64,000 nucleotides of DNA, taken from contig NZ_SRRU01000009.1 in NCBI RefSeq assembly GCF_004784465.1, positions 354,442 to 418,441 of the forward strand. Direction: 5' to 3'. Below the pieces are notes generated by a model. That model saw only the letters and a list, made by a program, of their open reading frames with translations, had not been told where the DNA came from and searched no databases. The translations under genes were made by a program, and so were the position numbers. Of the stretch, positions 40,025 through 48,741 are shown piece after piece. Numbering within the stretch: the stretch's first letter is position 1; each line of letters starts with the position of its first letter. This stretch comes from Streptomyces griseoluteus. GTDB taxonomy: Bacteria > Actinomycetota > Actinomycetes > Streptomycetales > Streptomycetaceae.

Positions 40025-42673
40025 TCAGGAGGTGCAGGTGAGCGTGCCGTTCTCGGCGCCCTTGATCAGCGCCTCGTGCGCGGCGTGCAGCCGCTTGGTG
40101 TCGGCCTTGAGGACCTTGCGGTCATAGGTGAGCAGACCGTTCAACTCGCCCTCGACATCCGTGATCTGGGTGTACACGGCGCCGTTGCTGCCCTTGCAGG
40201 CCGCGAGCTGCTCGACCTCCTTCAGGCGGTCGAGGTAGACGTCGGTGTACGTCTCCGGGGTCACGCCGACGTAGGTCATCTGGACCGGGAAGGCGTGTCC
40301 GGGAACGCCCAGGCCGAGGCCGCCGTACTCGCCGCTGACCAGGGCCCTGCGGCCGTCCGCCTGCGGGACCTGCGGGCTCGGGTAGCCGTGGGCGTCGGCG
40401 ATGTCGCCGTTGCCGCCGTCCACCGCGCCGCAGCAGTTCAGGCCGCTCATGTTGTTGACCAGCCGGGTCGGGTCGAGGGACTTGGCGTAGTCCGCGATCC
40501 GCGCCTGGTCGTACTGGCCCCAGCCCTCGTTGAAGGTGACCCACATGACCACCGAGGGATGGCTGTCGTGCTGGAGGATCATCTCCTTCAGCTCGTGCTC
40601 GTACTCGGTACGGGCCGTCGCCGACGGGTTGACCGTGTTCATCGCCGGCATGTCCTGCCAGACCATGAGGCCCAGCTTGTCCGCCCAGTAGTACCAGCGG
40701 TCCGGCTCCACCTTGATGTGCTTGCGCACCGAGTTGTAGCCGAGCTGCTTGTGCACCTTCAGGTCGTAGGCGAGGGCGTCGTCGGTCGGCGCGGTGTGCA
40801 GGCCGTCCGGCCAGAAGCCCTGGTCGAGCGTGGCCATCAGGAACACCGGCTTGCCGTTGAGCAGGGTGCGCTGCTTGCCGTTCACCGTCTTGACCTCGAC
40901 CGAGCGCATCCCGAAGTAGCTGCCCACCCGGTCGGTGCCGTTGCCCCGGCCGACGGTGACCTTGAGCTGGTACAGGTGCGGGTCGTCCGGGGTCCACAGG
41001 TGCGGGCGGGGGACCGGGACCGAGAACGCCTTGCCGCCGGTGCCGCTCGCCCGGCCGACCTCGCGGTCGCCGTCGTAGGCGACGGCCGTGACCGGCACGC
41101 CGTCCCGCACCCCGCGCACGCTCACCGACACCGAGCGGTTCGCCAGGTCGGGGGTGGTCTTCACATCCTCGGCGCGGTCCCGGCCGACCGGCTCCATCCA
41201 CACCGTCTGCCAGATGCCGGAGCTGGGCGTGTACCAGATGCCGCTGGGGTCGAGGCGCTGCTTGCCCATCGGCGGGTTCTCGCCGTTCGCCGAGTCGGTC
41301 GGGTCGTAGACGCCGACGATCAGCTCCTGGAGGCCGCCGTTCTTCTTCAGCGCGTCGGTGACGTCCAGGCTGAACCGGTCGTAACCGCCCTTGTGCTCAC
41401 CGACCTTCTTGCCGTTGACGTACACCACGGCCTGCCAGTCCACCGCGTCGAAGTTGAGCTGGAGACGGCGTGTGCCGTGCACCTGCCAGTCGGCGGGCAC
41501 GGTGAAGGTCCGCTTGTACCACATGCGGTCCTCGTGCCGTTCGATCCCGGAGAGCTGGGACTCGACGGGGTAGGGCACCAGGATCTTCTCGCCCAGCTTC
41601 TTCTTGCCCGTGGGCGGCTGCTCGCCCGCCTCGGCGCCCGCGAACTCCCAGGTGCCGTTGAGGTTCTTCCACTTGTCGCGGGTCAGCTGCGGCCGCGGAT
41701 ACTCCGGATGGGCGTTGGTGGGGCTCACCTTGTCGGCCCAGGGAGTGCGGAGCTGGTACGTGGAGTGGTTGCTGCCGGTGCTCCAGAAGTCGGCGACCGC
41801 CACGCCGTCGGTGCCGGTCAGGCCGCCCTTGCCGTCGTAGCGCAGGTCCGCGTAGCCGCCGTGGCCGCCGACCACCGGCTCCGTCAGCGGGACGATCAGC
41901 TTGCTCGGGTCGGAGGCGTCCAGGTGCGCGGTGCCGCGCGGCCAGGCGGAGCCGCCGACATCGATGTCGAGGTGGTCGTCGAACCCGGCCGGGGGCGCCC
42001 CCAGCTGCTGGGCGAAGTCCAGCACCAGGGTCTTGCCGTCCGGCTGGATCGCCGAGTCCAGCGGGCCGTTGTAGGTGAACCCGTCCGGCAGGCTGAACGC
42101 CGACTGCGGGATCGCCTCCTTGGCACCGCCCGGCGGCGTCCAGCGCACATGCAGGTTGGAGCCGCCGTAGTGCTCGAAGTACTCCACCTTGATGTCGTAG
42201 GCGTGGCCCGCCTCCAGGGTGACGGGCGCCGAGTTCTGCTCACGGTCCCAGTCGTCCACCCAGTGGTCGATGACCACCTTGCCGTCGACCCACAGCCGGA
42301 AGCCGTTGTCGCCGGTGATCGAGAAGGTGTGCGCGCCGGTCTTCTCCGGGGTGAGCCGGCCCGTCCAGCGCACGCTCACGTCGTCCTGCTGCCCGGCGCG
42401 GGCCTTCAGGCGCGGTTCGAGGTCGGGGAAGTCGAGCGAGGGGTCGAAGGCGGTCGCCTTCAGCGTGGCGAAGTCGAAGGCTCCGGACGCCGACTGGGTG
42501 TAGTACTCACCCTTGAGACCGTGGGCCTCGGCCGGGGCGTCGGCCTTCGGCGCGGCCGGGGACGCCGGGTACGCCTGGGAGGCGGCGGCGCCCGAGACCA
42601 CGAGCGTCAGAGCGGTGAACGCGGAGGCCAGCCAGCGGTGCGGGCGGAACCTGCGGCGAGAGGATGGTGGCAC
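40025..42673 (-). CDS. Secreted GH2 glycosidase with PA14 domain
   Basis: GTG 42673 follows GGAGGTACTC and gives 882 residues. A signal peptide (AFTALTLVVSGAAASQAYPA) is followed by a PA14 sugar-binding domain (~50-180, GLKGEYYTQSASGAFDF, then FSITGDNGFRLWVDGKVVID). The GH2 sandwich, immunoglobulin-like and TIM-barrel domains come next. The acid/base is E716 in VTFNEGWGQYDQ and the nucleophile E782 in VSGEYGGLG. The substrate could be a beta-galactoside, glucuronide or arabinoside. Neighbouring GH127 and furanose transport genes favour a plant arabinogalactan. It is read away from the LacI gene across a shared operator region. Confidence 0.9.
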   Translation of the reverse strand: MPPSSRRRFRPHRWLASAFTALTLVVSGAAASQAYPASPAAPKADAPAEAHGLKGEYYTQSASGAFDFATLKATAFDPSLDFPDLEPRLKARAGQQDDVSVRWTGRLTPEKTGAHTFSITGDNGFRLWVDGKVVIDHWVDDWDREQNSAPVTLEAGHAYDIKVEYFEHYGGSNLHVRWTPPGGAKEAIPQSAFSLPDGFTYNGPLDSAIQPDGKTLVLDFAQQLGAPPAGFDDHLDIDVGGSAWPRGTAHLDASDPSKLIVPLTEPVVGGHGGYADLRYDGKGGLTGTDGVAVADFWSTGSNHSTYQLRTPWADKVSPTNAHPEYPRPQLTRDKWKNLNGTWEFAGAEAGEQPPTGKKKLGEKILVPYPVESQLSGIERHEDRMWYKRTFTVPADWQVHGTRRLQLNFDAVDWQAVVYVNGKKVGEHKGGYDRFSLDVTDALKKNGGLQELIVGVYDPTDSANGENPPMGKQRLDPSGIWYTPSSGIWQTVWMEPVGRDRAEDVKTTPDLANRSVSVSVRGVRDGVPVTAVAYDGDREVGRASGTGGKAFSVPVPRPHLWTPDDPHLYQLKVTVGRGNGTDRVGSYFGMRSVEVKTVNGKQRTLLNGKPVFLMATLDQGFWPDGLHTAPTDDALAYDLKVHKQLGYNSVRKHIKVEPDRWYYWADKLGLMVWQDMPAMNTVNPSATARTEYEHELKEMILQHDSHPSVVMWVTFNEGWGQYDQARIADYAKSLDPTRLVNNMSGLNCCGAVDGGNGDIADAHGYPSPQVPQADGRRALVSGEYGGLGLGVPGHAFPVQMTYVGVTPETYTDVYLDRLKEVEQLAACKGSNGAVYTQITDVEGELNGLLTYDRKVLKADTKRLHAAHEALIKGAENGTLTCTS

Positions 42674-42731
42674 GAGTACCTCCGGGGGGAACGGAGTTGC
42701 GGGTGCGTGCTCTGCCCGAGCTCCAGCACAT

Positions 42732-42753
42732 CTTGTATAACGTTGGAAACAAG
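42732..42753. promoter_or_regulatory. LacI-type operator between GH2 and lacI genes
   Basis: The site CTTGTATAACGTTGGAAACA has the central AACGTT found in four other sites of this cluster. It lies 64 bases before the GH2 start and 72 before the regulator start, so it can control both. Confidence 0.7.
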
Positions 42754-42824
42754 GGCAGTTGGCATGAGAACACGCCTCCTGCGCTCTGTCCAGGTGTCTG
42801 ACACGAGGCGTGGGAGGACTGAGG

Positions 42825-43862
42825 ATGCGCGTGAGTCTGAAGGACGTGGCCGAACGTGCGGGGGTCTCCGTGAAGACCGTCTCGAACGTGGTCAACGACT
42901 ATCCGCACGTCACCCCGGCCATGCGGGCCCGCGTCCAGTCGGCCATCGACGAGCTGGGCTACCGGCCGAATCTGACCGCTCGTCACCTGCGCAAGGGCCG
43001 CACCGGGATCATCGGCCTGGCCGTACCGGAACTCGGCAACTCCTACTTCGCGGAACTCGCCGGCGCCGTCATCGACGCCGCCGCCCAGCACGAGTACACC
43101 GTCCTGCTCGACCACACCCAGGGCCAGCGCGAACAGGAGATCCTGGTCTGCCAGGGCTTCCGCGCCCGGGTCATGGACGGCCTGATCCTCAGCCCGCTGG
43201 AACTGGAGACCGAGGACCTCGCCGCCCGCCGGGACGACGTGCCCCTGGTCCTGCTCGGCGAGCGCCGCTACGACCTGCCCTACGACCACATCGTCATCGA
43301 CAACATCGCCGCCGCCCGCGCCGCCGTACGCCATCTGCTCGCCCTCGGCCGGCGCCGCATCGCCTTCCTCGGGGCCCGCCGGGACCACTCGCACCAGCCC
43401 GCCCACCTGCGGTTCATCGGCTGGCAGGCCGAACTGGCCGCCTCCGGGGTGGCGGTGGACGACCGGCTGGTCGCCACCACGAGCGGCTGGGGCCACGAGG
43501 ACGGTGCCCGCGCCATGGCCGCACTGCTGGACTCCGGGGAGCGCCCCGACGGGGTGTTCGCCTACAACGACCTGGTCGCACTGGGCGCGATGCGGGTGAT
43601 GTTCGAGCGGGGCCTGAGGGTTCCCGAGGACATCGCGGTGGTCGGCTTCGACGACGTCACCGAGTCCCGGTACGCCGCCGTCACCCTGACCACCGTCTCG
43701 CCCGACAAGGAGGCCATCGCCCGGCTCGCCGTCGAGTCCGTCGTCGGCCGGCTCAAGGGCGACCAGAACCATGAGGCTCCCCGGGCCGCCCGCCTCCTCC
43801 AGCCCGGCTTCACCCTGGTGGAGCGGGAGAGCACCCTCGGGCGGCGCCCGCACTCGTTCTGA
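42825..43862 (+). CDS. LacI-family regulator of the furanose cluster
   Basis: ATG 42825 follows GGGAGGACTGAGG. The 345-residue protein has the LacI HTH VSLKDVAERAGVSVKTVSNV and the hinge helix YRPNLTARHLRKGRT. A periplasmic-binding-protein-like sensor with IIGLAVPELGNSYFAELAGA and VVGFDDVTESRYAAVTLTTV follows. It is placed between the hydrolase and transporter genes. AACG-centred sites lie before itself, the GH2 gene, the binding-protein gene and the GH76/GH31 pair. It is therefore probably the local repressor, released by a furanose sugar or derivative. Confidence 0.9.
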   Translation: MRVSLKDVAERAGVSVKTVSNVVNDYPHVTPAMRARVQSAIDELGYRPNLTARHLRKGRTGIIGLAVPELGNSYFAELAGAVIDAAAQHEYTVLLDHTQGQREQEILVCQGFRARVMDGLILSPLELETEDLAARRDDVPLVLLGERRYDLPYDHIVIDNIAAARAAVRHLLALGRRRIAFLGARRDHSHQPAHLRFIGWQAELAASGVAVDDRLVATTSGWGHEDGARAMAALLDSGERPDGVFAYNDLVALGAMRVMFERGLRVPEDIAVVGFDDVTESRYAAVTLTTVSPDKEAIARLAVESVVGRLKGDQNHEAPRAARLLQPGFTLVERESTLGRRPHSF

Positions 43863-43944
43863 CCAGCGCAAAACCCCTTGTTCAGGCCCCAGTTGGCACT
43901 GATACCGGTTCGGTGTCGTCCCGCACGGGGTGTTTACACGGCAC

Positions 43945-43960
43945 TTCCAACGATGTAAAA
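43945..43960 (+). promoter_or_regulatory. LacI-type operator before the sugar-binding-protein gene
   Basis: TTCCAACGATGTAAAA carries the AACG core and right half of the site family. It is 60 bases before ATG 44021. Confidence 0.65.
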
Positions 43961-44020
43961 AGCATCCTGATCTGGTCACGGCCGGACGGCCTTCCGCAGT
44001 CCCGAAGTGGGGTAATCCGC

Positions 44021-45103
44021 ATGAAGCCGCACTCCCGCACCACCACCAGAAACATCCTCGCCCTGGGGCTCGTCGCCGGGCTGGCGCTCGTCACCGGCTG
44101 CACCAAGTCCGAGAGCGACAACTCCGCCCCCGCGCAGACGAGCAGCTCGGGCGACGCGGGCAAGCAGGTCGCCGGGAGCGGCGGCGGCAAGACCTGCGCC
44201 ATCGGCGACTACGGCGCCGACAAGCTCGACCTGAAGAACGCCGTCGTCGGCTTCTCCCAGTCGGAGAAGGAGGCCAACCCGTTCCGCATCGCGGAAACGG
44301 CCTCCATCAAGGCCGAGGCGTCCAAGCGCGGCATCAAGCTGCTCACCGCCAACGCCCAGTCGCAGTTCTCCAAGCAGATCAGCGATGTGCAGGACCTCAT
44401 CGCCAAGGGCGCCGAGCTCCTCGTCATCGCCCCGCTGAACTCCGACGGCTGGGAGCCGGTGCTCCGGTCCGCCCAGGCCAAGAAGATTCCGATCATCACC
44501 ATCGACCGGCAGATCAACGCGGCCCCCTGCAAGGACTACGTCAGCTTCATCGGCTCCGACTTCGTCGCCCAGGGGCGGCGTGCGGCCGACCAGTTGATCG
44601 AGGCCACCGGCGGCAAGGGCGAGATCGCCATCCTGCTCGGCGCGGCCGGGAACAACGTCACCACCGAGCGGACCAAGGGCTTCGAGGACCGCGTCAAGGC
44701 CAAGGCGCCCGGACTCAAGATCGTCTTCAAGCAGACCGGCGAGTTCACCCGCGAGAAGGGCCAGTCGGTCACCGAGCAGCTCATCCAGTCCAAGCCCGGC
44801 ATCAAGGCGATCTACGCCGAGAACGACGAGATGGGCCTCGGCGCCGTCAACGCCCTCAAGGGCGCCGGCAAGAAGCCCGGCGCCGTGAAGATCGTGACCA
44901 TCGACGGCACCCGCAACGCCGTACAGGGCATCGCGGACGGCTGGATCAGCGCCGTCATCGAGTCCAACCCGCGCTTCGGGCCGCTGGCCTTCGCCACCCT
45001 GGACTCCTTCACCCAGGGCAAGCCGGTCGGCGAGGACATCGTCATCCAGGACAGCCAGTACACCGGGGCGAACGCCAAGGCCGACCTGAACAAGGCGTAC
45101 TGA
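44021..45103 (+). CDS. Furanose-type ABC transporter substrate-binding lipoprotein (YtfQ-like)
   Basis: ATG 44021 gives 360 residues with a lipoprotein signal (LVAGLALVTGC). The mature part is a type I sugar-binding fold: VVGFSQSEKEANPFRIAETA, ITIDRQINAAPCKDYVSFIG and the hinge segment IDGTRNAVQGIADGWISAVI. The first motif, with a NPFR-type segment and the CKD loop, is close to the galactofuranose-binding YtfQ. It should deliver a pentofuranose or galactofuranose to the permeases encoded downstream. Confidence 0.88.
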   Translation: MKPHSRTTTRNILALGLVAGLALVTGCTKSESDNSAPAQTSSSGDAGKQVAGSGGGKTCAIGDYGADKLDLKNAVVGFSQSEKEANPFRIAETASIKAEASKRGIKLLTANAQSQFSKQISDVQDLIAKGAELLVIAPLNSDGWEPVLRSAQAKKIPIITIDRQINAAPCKDYVSFIGSDFVAQGRRAADQLIEATGGKGEIAILLGAAGNNVTTERTKGFEDRVKAKAPGLKIVFKQTGEFTREKGQSVTEQLIQSKPGIKAIYAENDEMGLGAVNALKGAGKKPGAVKIVTIDGTRNAVQGIADGWISAVIESNPRFGPLAFATLDSFTQGKPVGEDIVIQDSQYTGANAKADLNKAY

Positions 45104-45118
45104 GCGCCCACTTCGACC

Positions 45119-45155
45119 GGGCGCCGAGAGCCCCTCCTCAAGGCTCTCGGCGCCC
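45119..45155 (+). terminator. Hairpin between binding-protein and ATPase genes
   Basis: GGGCGCCGAGAGCC (45119-45132) pairs perfectly with 45142-45155. Such hairpins usually keep binding-protein mRNA in excess over the downstream transporter mRNA. Confidence 0.8.
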
Positions 45156-45193
45156 CAGCAGGCACGTCGCCCATGACCCCATGGAGAGCAGCC

Positions 45194-46738
45194 GTGACCG
45201 CACCACCCGACGAAGTCCTCGCCGTCACCGGCCTGACCAAGCGCTTCCCCGGTGTACTGGCCCTGGACGACGTGACGTTCACCCTGCGGGCGGGCCAGAC
45301 CCACGCCCTGGTCGGCGAGAACGGCGCGGGCAAGTCCACCCTGATCAAGGTCCTCACCGGGGTGTACCGCCCCGACGAGGGCGAACTGCGCCACCTGGGC
45401 GAGGCGGTGACCTTCCCGACCCCCCTCGCCGCGCAGCACGCCGGTATCTCCACGATCTACCAGGAGGTCAACCTCATCCCCCTGATGAGCGTGGCCCGCA
45501 ACCTCTTCCTCGGCCGCGAGCCCCGCACCCGTCTCGGCCTCATCGACTTCGCCCGCATGCACCGCGAGGCGAAGGAGACCATGGCCGAGTACGGCGTCCA
45601 CATCGACGTCCGCCGCCCGTTGCGCGAACTCGGCGTCGGGGCGCAGCAGATGGTCGCCCTCGCCCGCGCCGTCTCGGTGGACGCCCGCGTGGTCGTCATG
45701 GACGAACCCACCTCCTCGCTCGAACCCCGCGAGGTGGAGACCCTGTTCGGCGTCATCCGGCGCCTGCGCGAACAGGGCATCGCCGTGCTCTACGTCAGCC
45801 ACCGCATGGACGAGCTGTACGCCATCTGCGACACGGTCACCGTGCTCCGCGACGGCCGCCTGGTGCACACCGGCCCCCTCGCCGAGACCGGCCGCCTGCA
45901 GCTGGTCTCCCTGATGCTGGGCCGCGAGACCAGCGAGGTCCGCGCCGAGGGCGTCACCAAGTTCAGCGGCAGTCACGACGCCGGGTCCCGACCGGTGCTC
46001 AGCGCGCGCAACCTGGACCGGCGCCACCAACTGCACGACGTCTCGCTCGACATCCGGCCCGGTGAGGTCGTCGGACTCGGCGGACTGCTCGGCTCGGGGC
46101 GTACCGAGACCGCCAAGGCCATCGCGGGTGCCCTCCCGCTCGGCGGGGGAGAGGTCACCGTGGACGGGCGGCCGGTACGCACCGGGTCGGCGGCCGCCGC
46201 GATCCGGGCCGGGATCAGCCTGCTGCCCGAGGACCGCAAGTCCGAGGGGATCGTGCCGGGACTGTCCGTCCGGGAGAACATCGCGCTCGCCGCACTGCCC
46301 CGCATGTCCCGCTTCGGGCTCGTCTCCGAGGCCCGTGTCGACGCCGTGGTCGACACCTTCATGAAACGCTTGCGGATCAAGGCCGCGAGCCCCCACCAGA
46401 AGGTCGGCGAACTCTCCGGCGGCAACCAGCAGAAGGTGCTGCTGGCCCGCTGGCTGGCCATGCACCCCAAGGTGCTGCTGCTGGACGAGCCGACGCGCGG
46501 CATCGACGTCGGCGCCAAGGCCGAGGTGCAGAAACTCATCGACGAACTCGCCGGGAACGGCCTCGGCGTGCTGCTGATCTCCTCCGACGTGGAGGAACTC
46601 ATCGAAGGGTCCGACCGGGTGGTGGTGCTCCGGGACGGCTCGGTCGTCGGCGAGCTGACCGGGGACGAGGTCGGCGCCGACCAGCTCCTGCGGGCCATCG
46701 CCGAGGCCGCCGAGGAGGAGACGCCCCGCCATGACTGA
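45194..46738 (+). CDS. Sugar ABC transporter ATPase, two ABC domains (YtfR-like)
   Basis: I start at GTG 45194, which follows GGAGAGCAGCC, although ATG 45173 is in frame. The 514-residue protein has two ABC halves. The first has Walker A GENGAGKSTLIK, signature ELGVGAQQMVALARAV and Walker B VVVMDEPTSSL. The second has GLLGSGRTETAKAI, signature ELSGGNQQKVLLARWL and Walker B VLLLDEPTRGID. This duplicated form is usual for ribose/galactofuranose-type importers. The stop overlaps the next start. Confidence 0.92.
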   Translation: MTAPPDEVLAVTGLTKRFPGVLALDDVTFTLRAGQTHALVGENGAGKSTLIKVLTGVYRPDEGELRHLGEAVTFPTPLAAQHAGISTIYQEVNLIPLMSVARNLFLGREPRTRLGLIDFARMHREAKETMAEYGVHIDVRRPLRELGVGAQQMVALARAVSVDARVVVMDEPTSSLEPREVETLFGVIRRLREQGIAVLYVSHRMDELYAICDTVTVLRDGRLVHTGPLAETGRLQLVSLMLGRETSEVRAEGVTKFSGSHDAGSRPVLSARNLDRRHQLHDVSLDIRPGEVVGLGGLLGSGRTETAKAIAGALPLGGGEVTVDGRPVRTGSAAAAIRAGISLLPEDRKSEGIVPGLSVRENIALAALPRMSRFGLVSEARVDAVVDTFMKRLRIKAASPHQKVGELSGGNQQKVLLARWLAMHPKVLLLDEPTRGIDVGAKAEVQKLIDELAGNGLGVLLISSDVEELIEGSDRVVVLRDGSVVGELTGDEVGADQLLRAIAEAAEEETPRHD

Positions 46739-47696
46739 ACTCGCCCTGGACAACAGGACGCTGCCCGACCGGTCCACGGTCGTCGGCTGGCTCCAGAACT
46801 ACGGCGTCTACCTGGGCCTCGCCGTCCTGCTGCTGTTCAACGTGTTCTTCACCGACCACTTCGTCTCCGGCGAGAACTTCCGCACCCAGGCCGTCCAGGT
46901 CTCCCCGGTGCTGATCGTCGCCCTCGGCATGGCGCTGGCCATCGGCACCGAGGGCATCGACCTCTCCGTCGGCGCCGTGATGGCCTTGGCCACCTCCGTC
47001 ACCTCCCTCTACCTCGGCTACGGACCCTGGCTCGCCCTGGTGGCCGCGCTGATCGGCGGCGCCGTCATCGGCCTGGCGGGCGGCTCGCTCATCGCGTTCG
47101 TCGGCGTCCAGCCCATCGTCGCCACGCTCGCCCTCATGGTCGGCGGCCGGGGCATCGCCCTGGTACTGCTGCCCCAGCTCAAGGACGTGCGCGACCCCGC
47201 CATGGCCACCCTCGGCTCCGGCAGCGTGGCCGGCATCCCCTACCTCGCGCTGATCGCGGCCGCCCTCGCCCTGATCGTCGGCTTCGTGGTGCGCCGGACC
47301 ACCTTCGGCCGCCGCCTCCTCGCCATCGGCGACAGCCGCCCCGCCGCCCAGCTCGCCGGACTCCCGGTGCACCGGGTCCTGATCACGGTCTACGTCTGCT
47401 CGGGCGTCCTCGCCGCCGTCGCCGGATTCCTCGCCACCGCCCGGCTCCAGGCCAGCGACCCCAGCTCACTGGGGAACCTGATGGAACTGTCCGCCATCAC
47501 CGCCGTCGTCGTCGGCGGCACCCCGCTCACCGGCGGACGCGTACGCATCGGCGGCACGGTGGCCGGCGCCGTCCTCATCCAGCTCCTGACGGCCACCCTC
47601 ATCAAACACGACCTGCCCTCGTCCTGGACCCAGATCGCCCAGGCCGTGGTGATCGTGCTCGCGGTGTACGCGGCACGGGAGAGGGGGAAGCGGTGA
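46731..47696 (+). CDS. Sugar ABC transporter permease (YtfT-like)
   Basis: The 321-residue permease overlaps the ATPase gene by eight bases. It has eight to ten hydrophobic spans and the conserved loop ALGMALAIGTEGIDLSVGAV that contacts the ATPase/substrate path. GRRLLAIGDSRPAAQLAGLP and VVVGGTPLTGGRVRIGGTVA follow, as in BPD_transp_2 permeases. Its stop and the next permease start share a base. Confidence 0.92.
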   Translation: MTELALDNRTLPDRSTVVGWLQNYGVYLGLAVLLLFNVFFTDHFVSGENFRTQAVQVSPVLIVALGMALAIGTEGIDLSVGAVMALATSVTSLYLGYGPWLALVAALIGGAVIGLAGGSLIAFVGVQPIVATLALMVGGRGIALVLLPQLKDVRDPAMATLGSGSVAGIPYLALIAAALALIVGFVVRRTTFGRRLLAIGDSRPAAQLAGLPVHRVLITVYVCSGVLAAVAGFLATARLQASDPSSLGNLMELSAITAVVVGGTPLTGGRVRIGGTVAGAVLIQLLTATLIKHDLPSSWTQIAQAVVIVLAVYAARERGKR

Positions 47697-48718
47697 TGCC
47701 CAGCACCAAGGAACACCCCGCGGCCGCCGGACGGACCGCGCCCGCCCCCGGCGACACCGCCCGGCGCGGCGACCGGGTGGCCGCACTCGCCCAGCGGCAC
47801 GGCGCCCTGGTCGCCCTCGTGGCCCTCGCCGCCGTGGCCTCGCTGTCCTTCGACTCCTTCGCCACCGGCGACAACCTCGGCAACATCGCGATCTCGTCGT
47901 CGTTCCTGGCCACCGTCGCCCTCGGCATGACCTTCGTCATCGTCAGCGGCGGCATCGACCTCTCCGTCGGCTCCGTCTTCGTCCTCGGCGGAGTCCTCGC
48001 CGCCTGGGGCTCCCAGTACGGCACGGTCGTCGCGCTGCTGCTGCCGCTGGCGGTGTGCGCCGCGATCGGGCTCGTCAACGGGCTGCTTGTGGCGCGCACC
48101 GGGCTCGCGCCGTTCATCGTCACCCTCGCCTCGATGCTGGCCGCGCGCGGGCTCATGCTGGCCATCACCGACGAGGGCGCCGACACCTTCCTCGTCGACC
48201 CGGACTCCGTCTTCGCCTCCCTCGGCCAGGGCAAGCCGCTCGGCATCGGAACTCCCGTCTGGATCACGGCGGTTCTGTTCGTGGGCGGTGCCGTGCTGCT
48301 GCGGAGCACTCAATTCGGGCAGCGGGTGTACGCCGTCGGCGGCAACGAGCAGGCGGCCGCGCTGATGGGTGCCCCGGTCGCCCGCACCAAGATCAGCGTC
48401 TACACCCTGTCCGGGCTGCTGGCCGGCCTCGCCGGGGCGCTGAACGCGGCCTACCTCGCCTCCGGCGTCACCATCCTCGGCTACGGCATGGAGCTGGACG
48501 CCATCGCCGCCGTCGTCATCGGCGGCACCCTGCTCACCGGCGGCCTCGGCTACGTCAGCGGCTCCCTCGTCGGCGTGCTGCTGCTCAAGGTCATCCAGAA
48601 CGTCATCAACCAGATCGGCTCCCTCGACTCCGCCTACCAGCAGGTGGTCAGCGGGGCGTTCCTGGTCCTCGTCGTCGTCGCCCAGACCTGGCTGGCCAGG
48701 CGGCGCCGGGTCGGCTGA
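47696..48718 (+). CDS. Sugar ABC transporter permease (YjfF-like)
   Basis: ATG 47696 overlaps the preceding stop (TGATG). The 340-residue permease has the same family landmarks (TVALGMTFVIVSGGIDLSVG, VYAVGGNEQAAALMGAPVAR, VVIGGTLLTGGLGYVSGSLV). Two different permeases plus a double ATPase and one binding protein is the YtfQ-YtfR-YtfT-YjfF arrangement of the galactofuranose importer. It converges with the GH76 gene 23 bases away. Confidence 0.92.
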   Translation: MPSTKEHPAAAGRTAPAPGDTARRGDRVAALAQRHGALVALVALAAVASLSFDSFATGDNLGNIAISSSFLATVALGMTFVIVSGGIDLSVGSVFVLGGVLAAWGSQYGTVVALLLPLAVCAAIGLVNGLLVARTGLAPFIVTLASMLAARGLMLAITDEGADTFLVDPDSVFASLGQGKPLGIGTPVWITAVLFVGGAVLLRSTQFGQRVYAVGGNEQAAALMGAPVARTKISVYTLSGLLAGLAGALNAAYLASGVTILGYGMELDAIAAVVIGGTLLTGGLGYVSGSLVGVLLLKVIQNVINQIGSLDSAYQQVVSGAFLVLVVVAQTWLARRRRVG

Positions 48719-48741
48719 ACGCCCCCGGGAGCCCGCAGGAC

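Noticed and set aside
40076..43774. A 1,232-residue rightward ORF over GH2 and lacI
   Set aside because: It contradicts the intact GH2 and LacI frames and has no recognisable domain.
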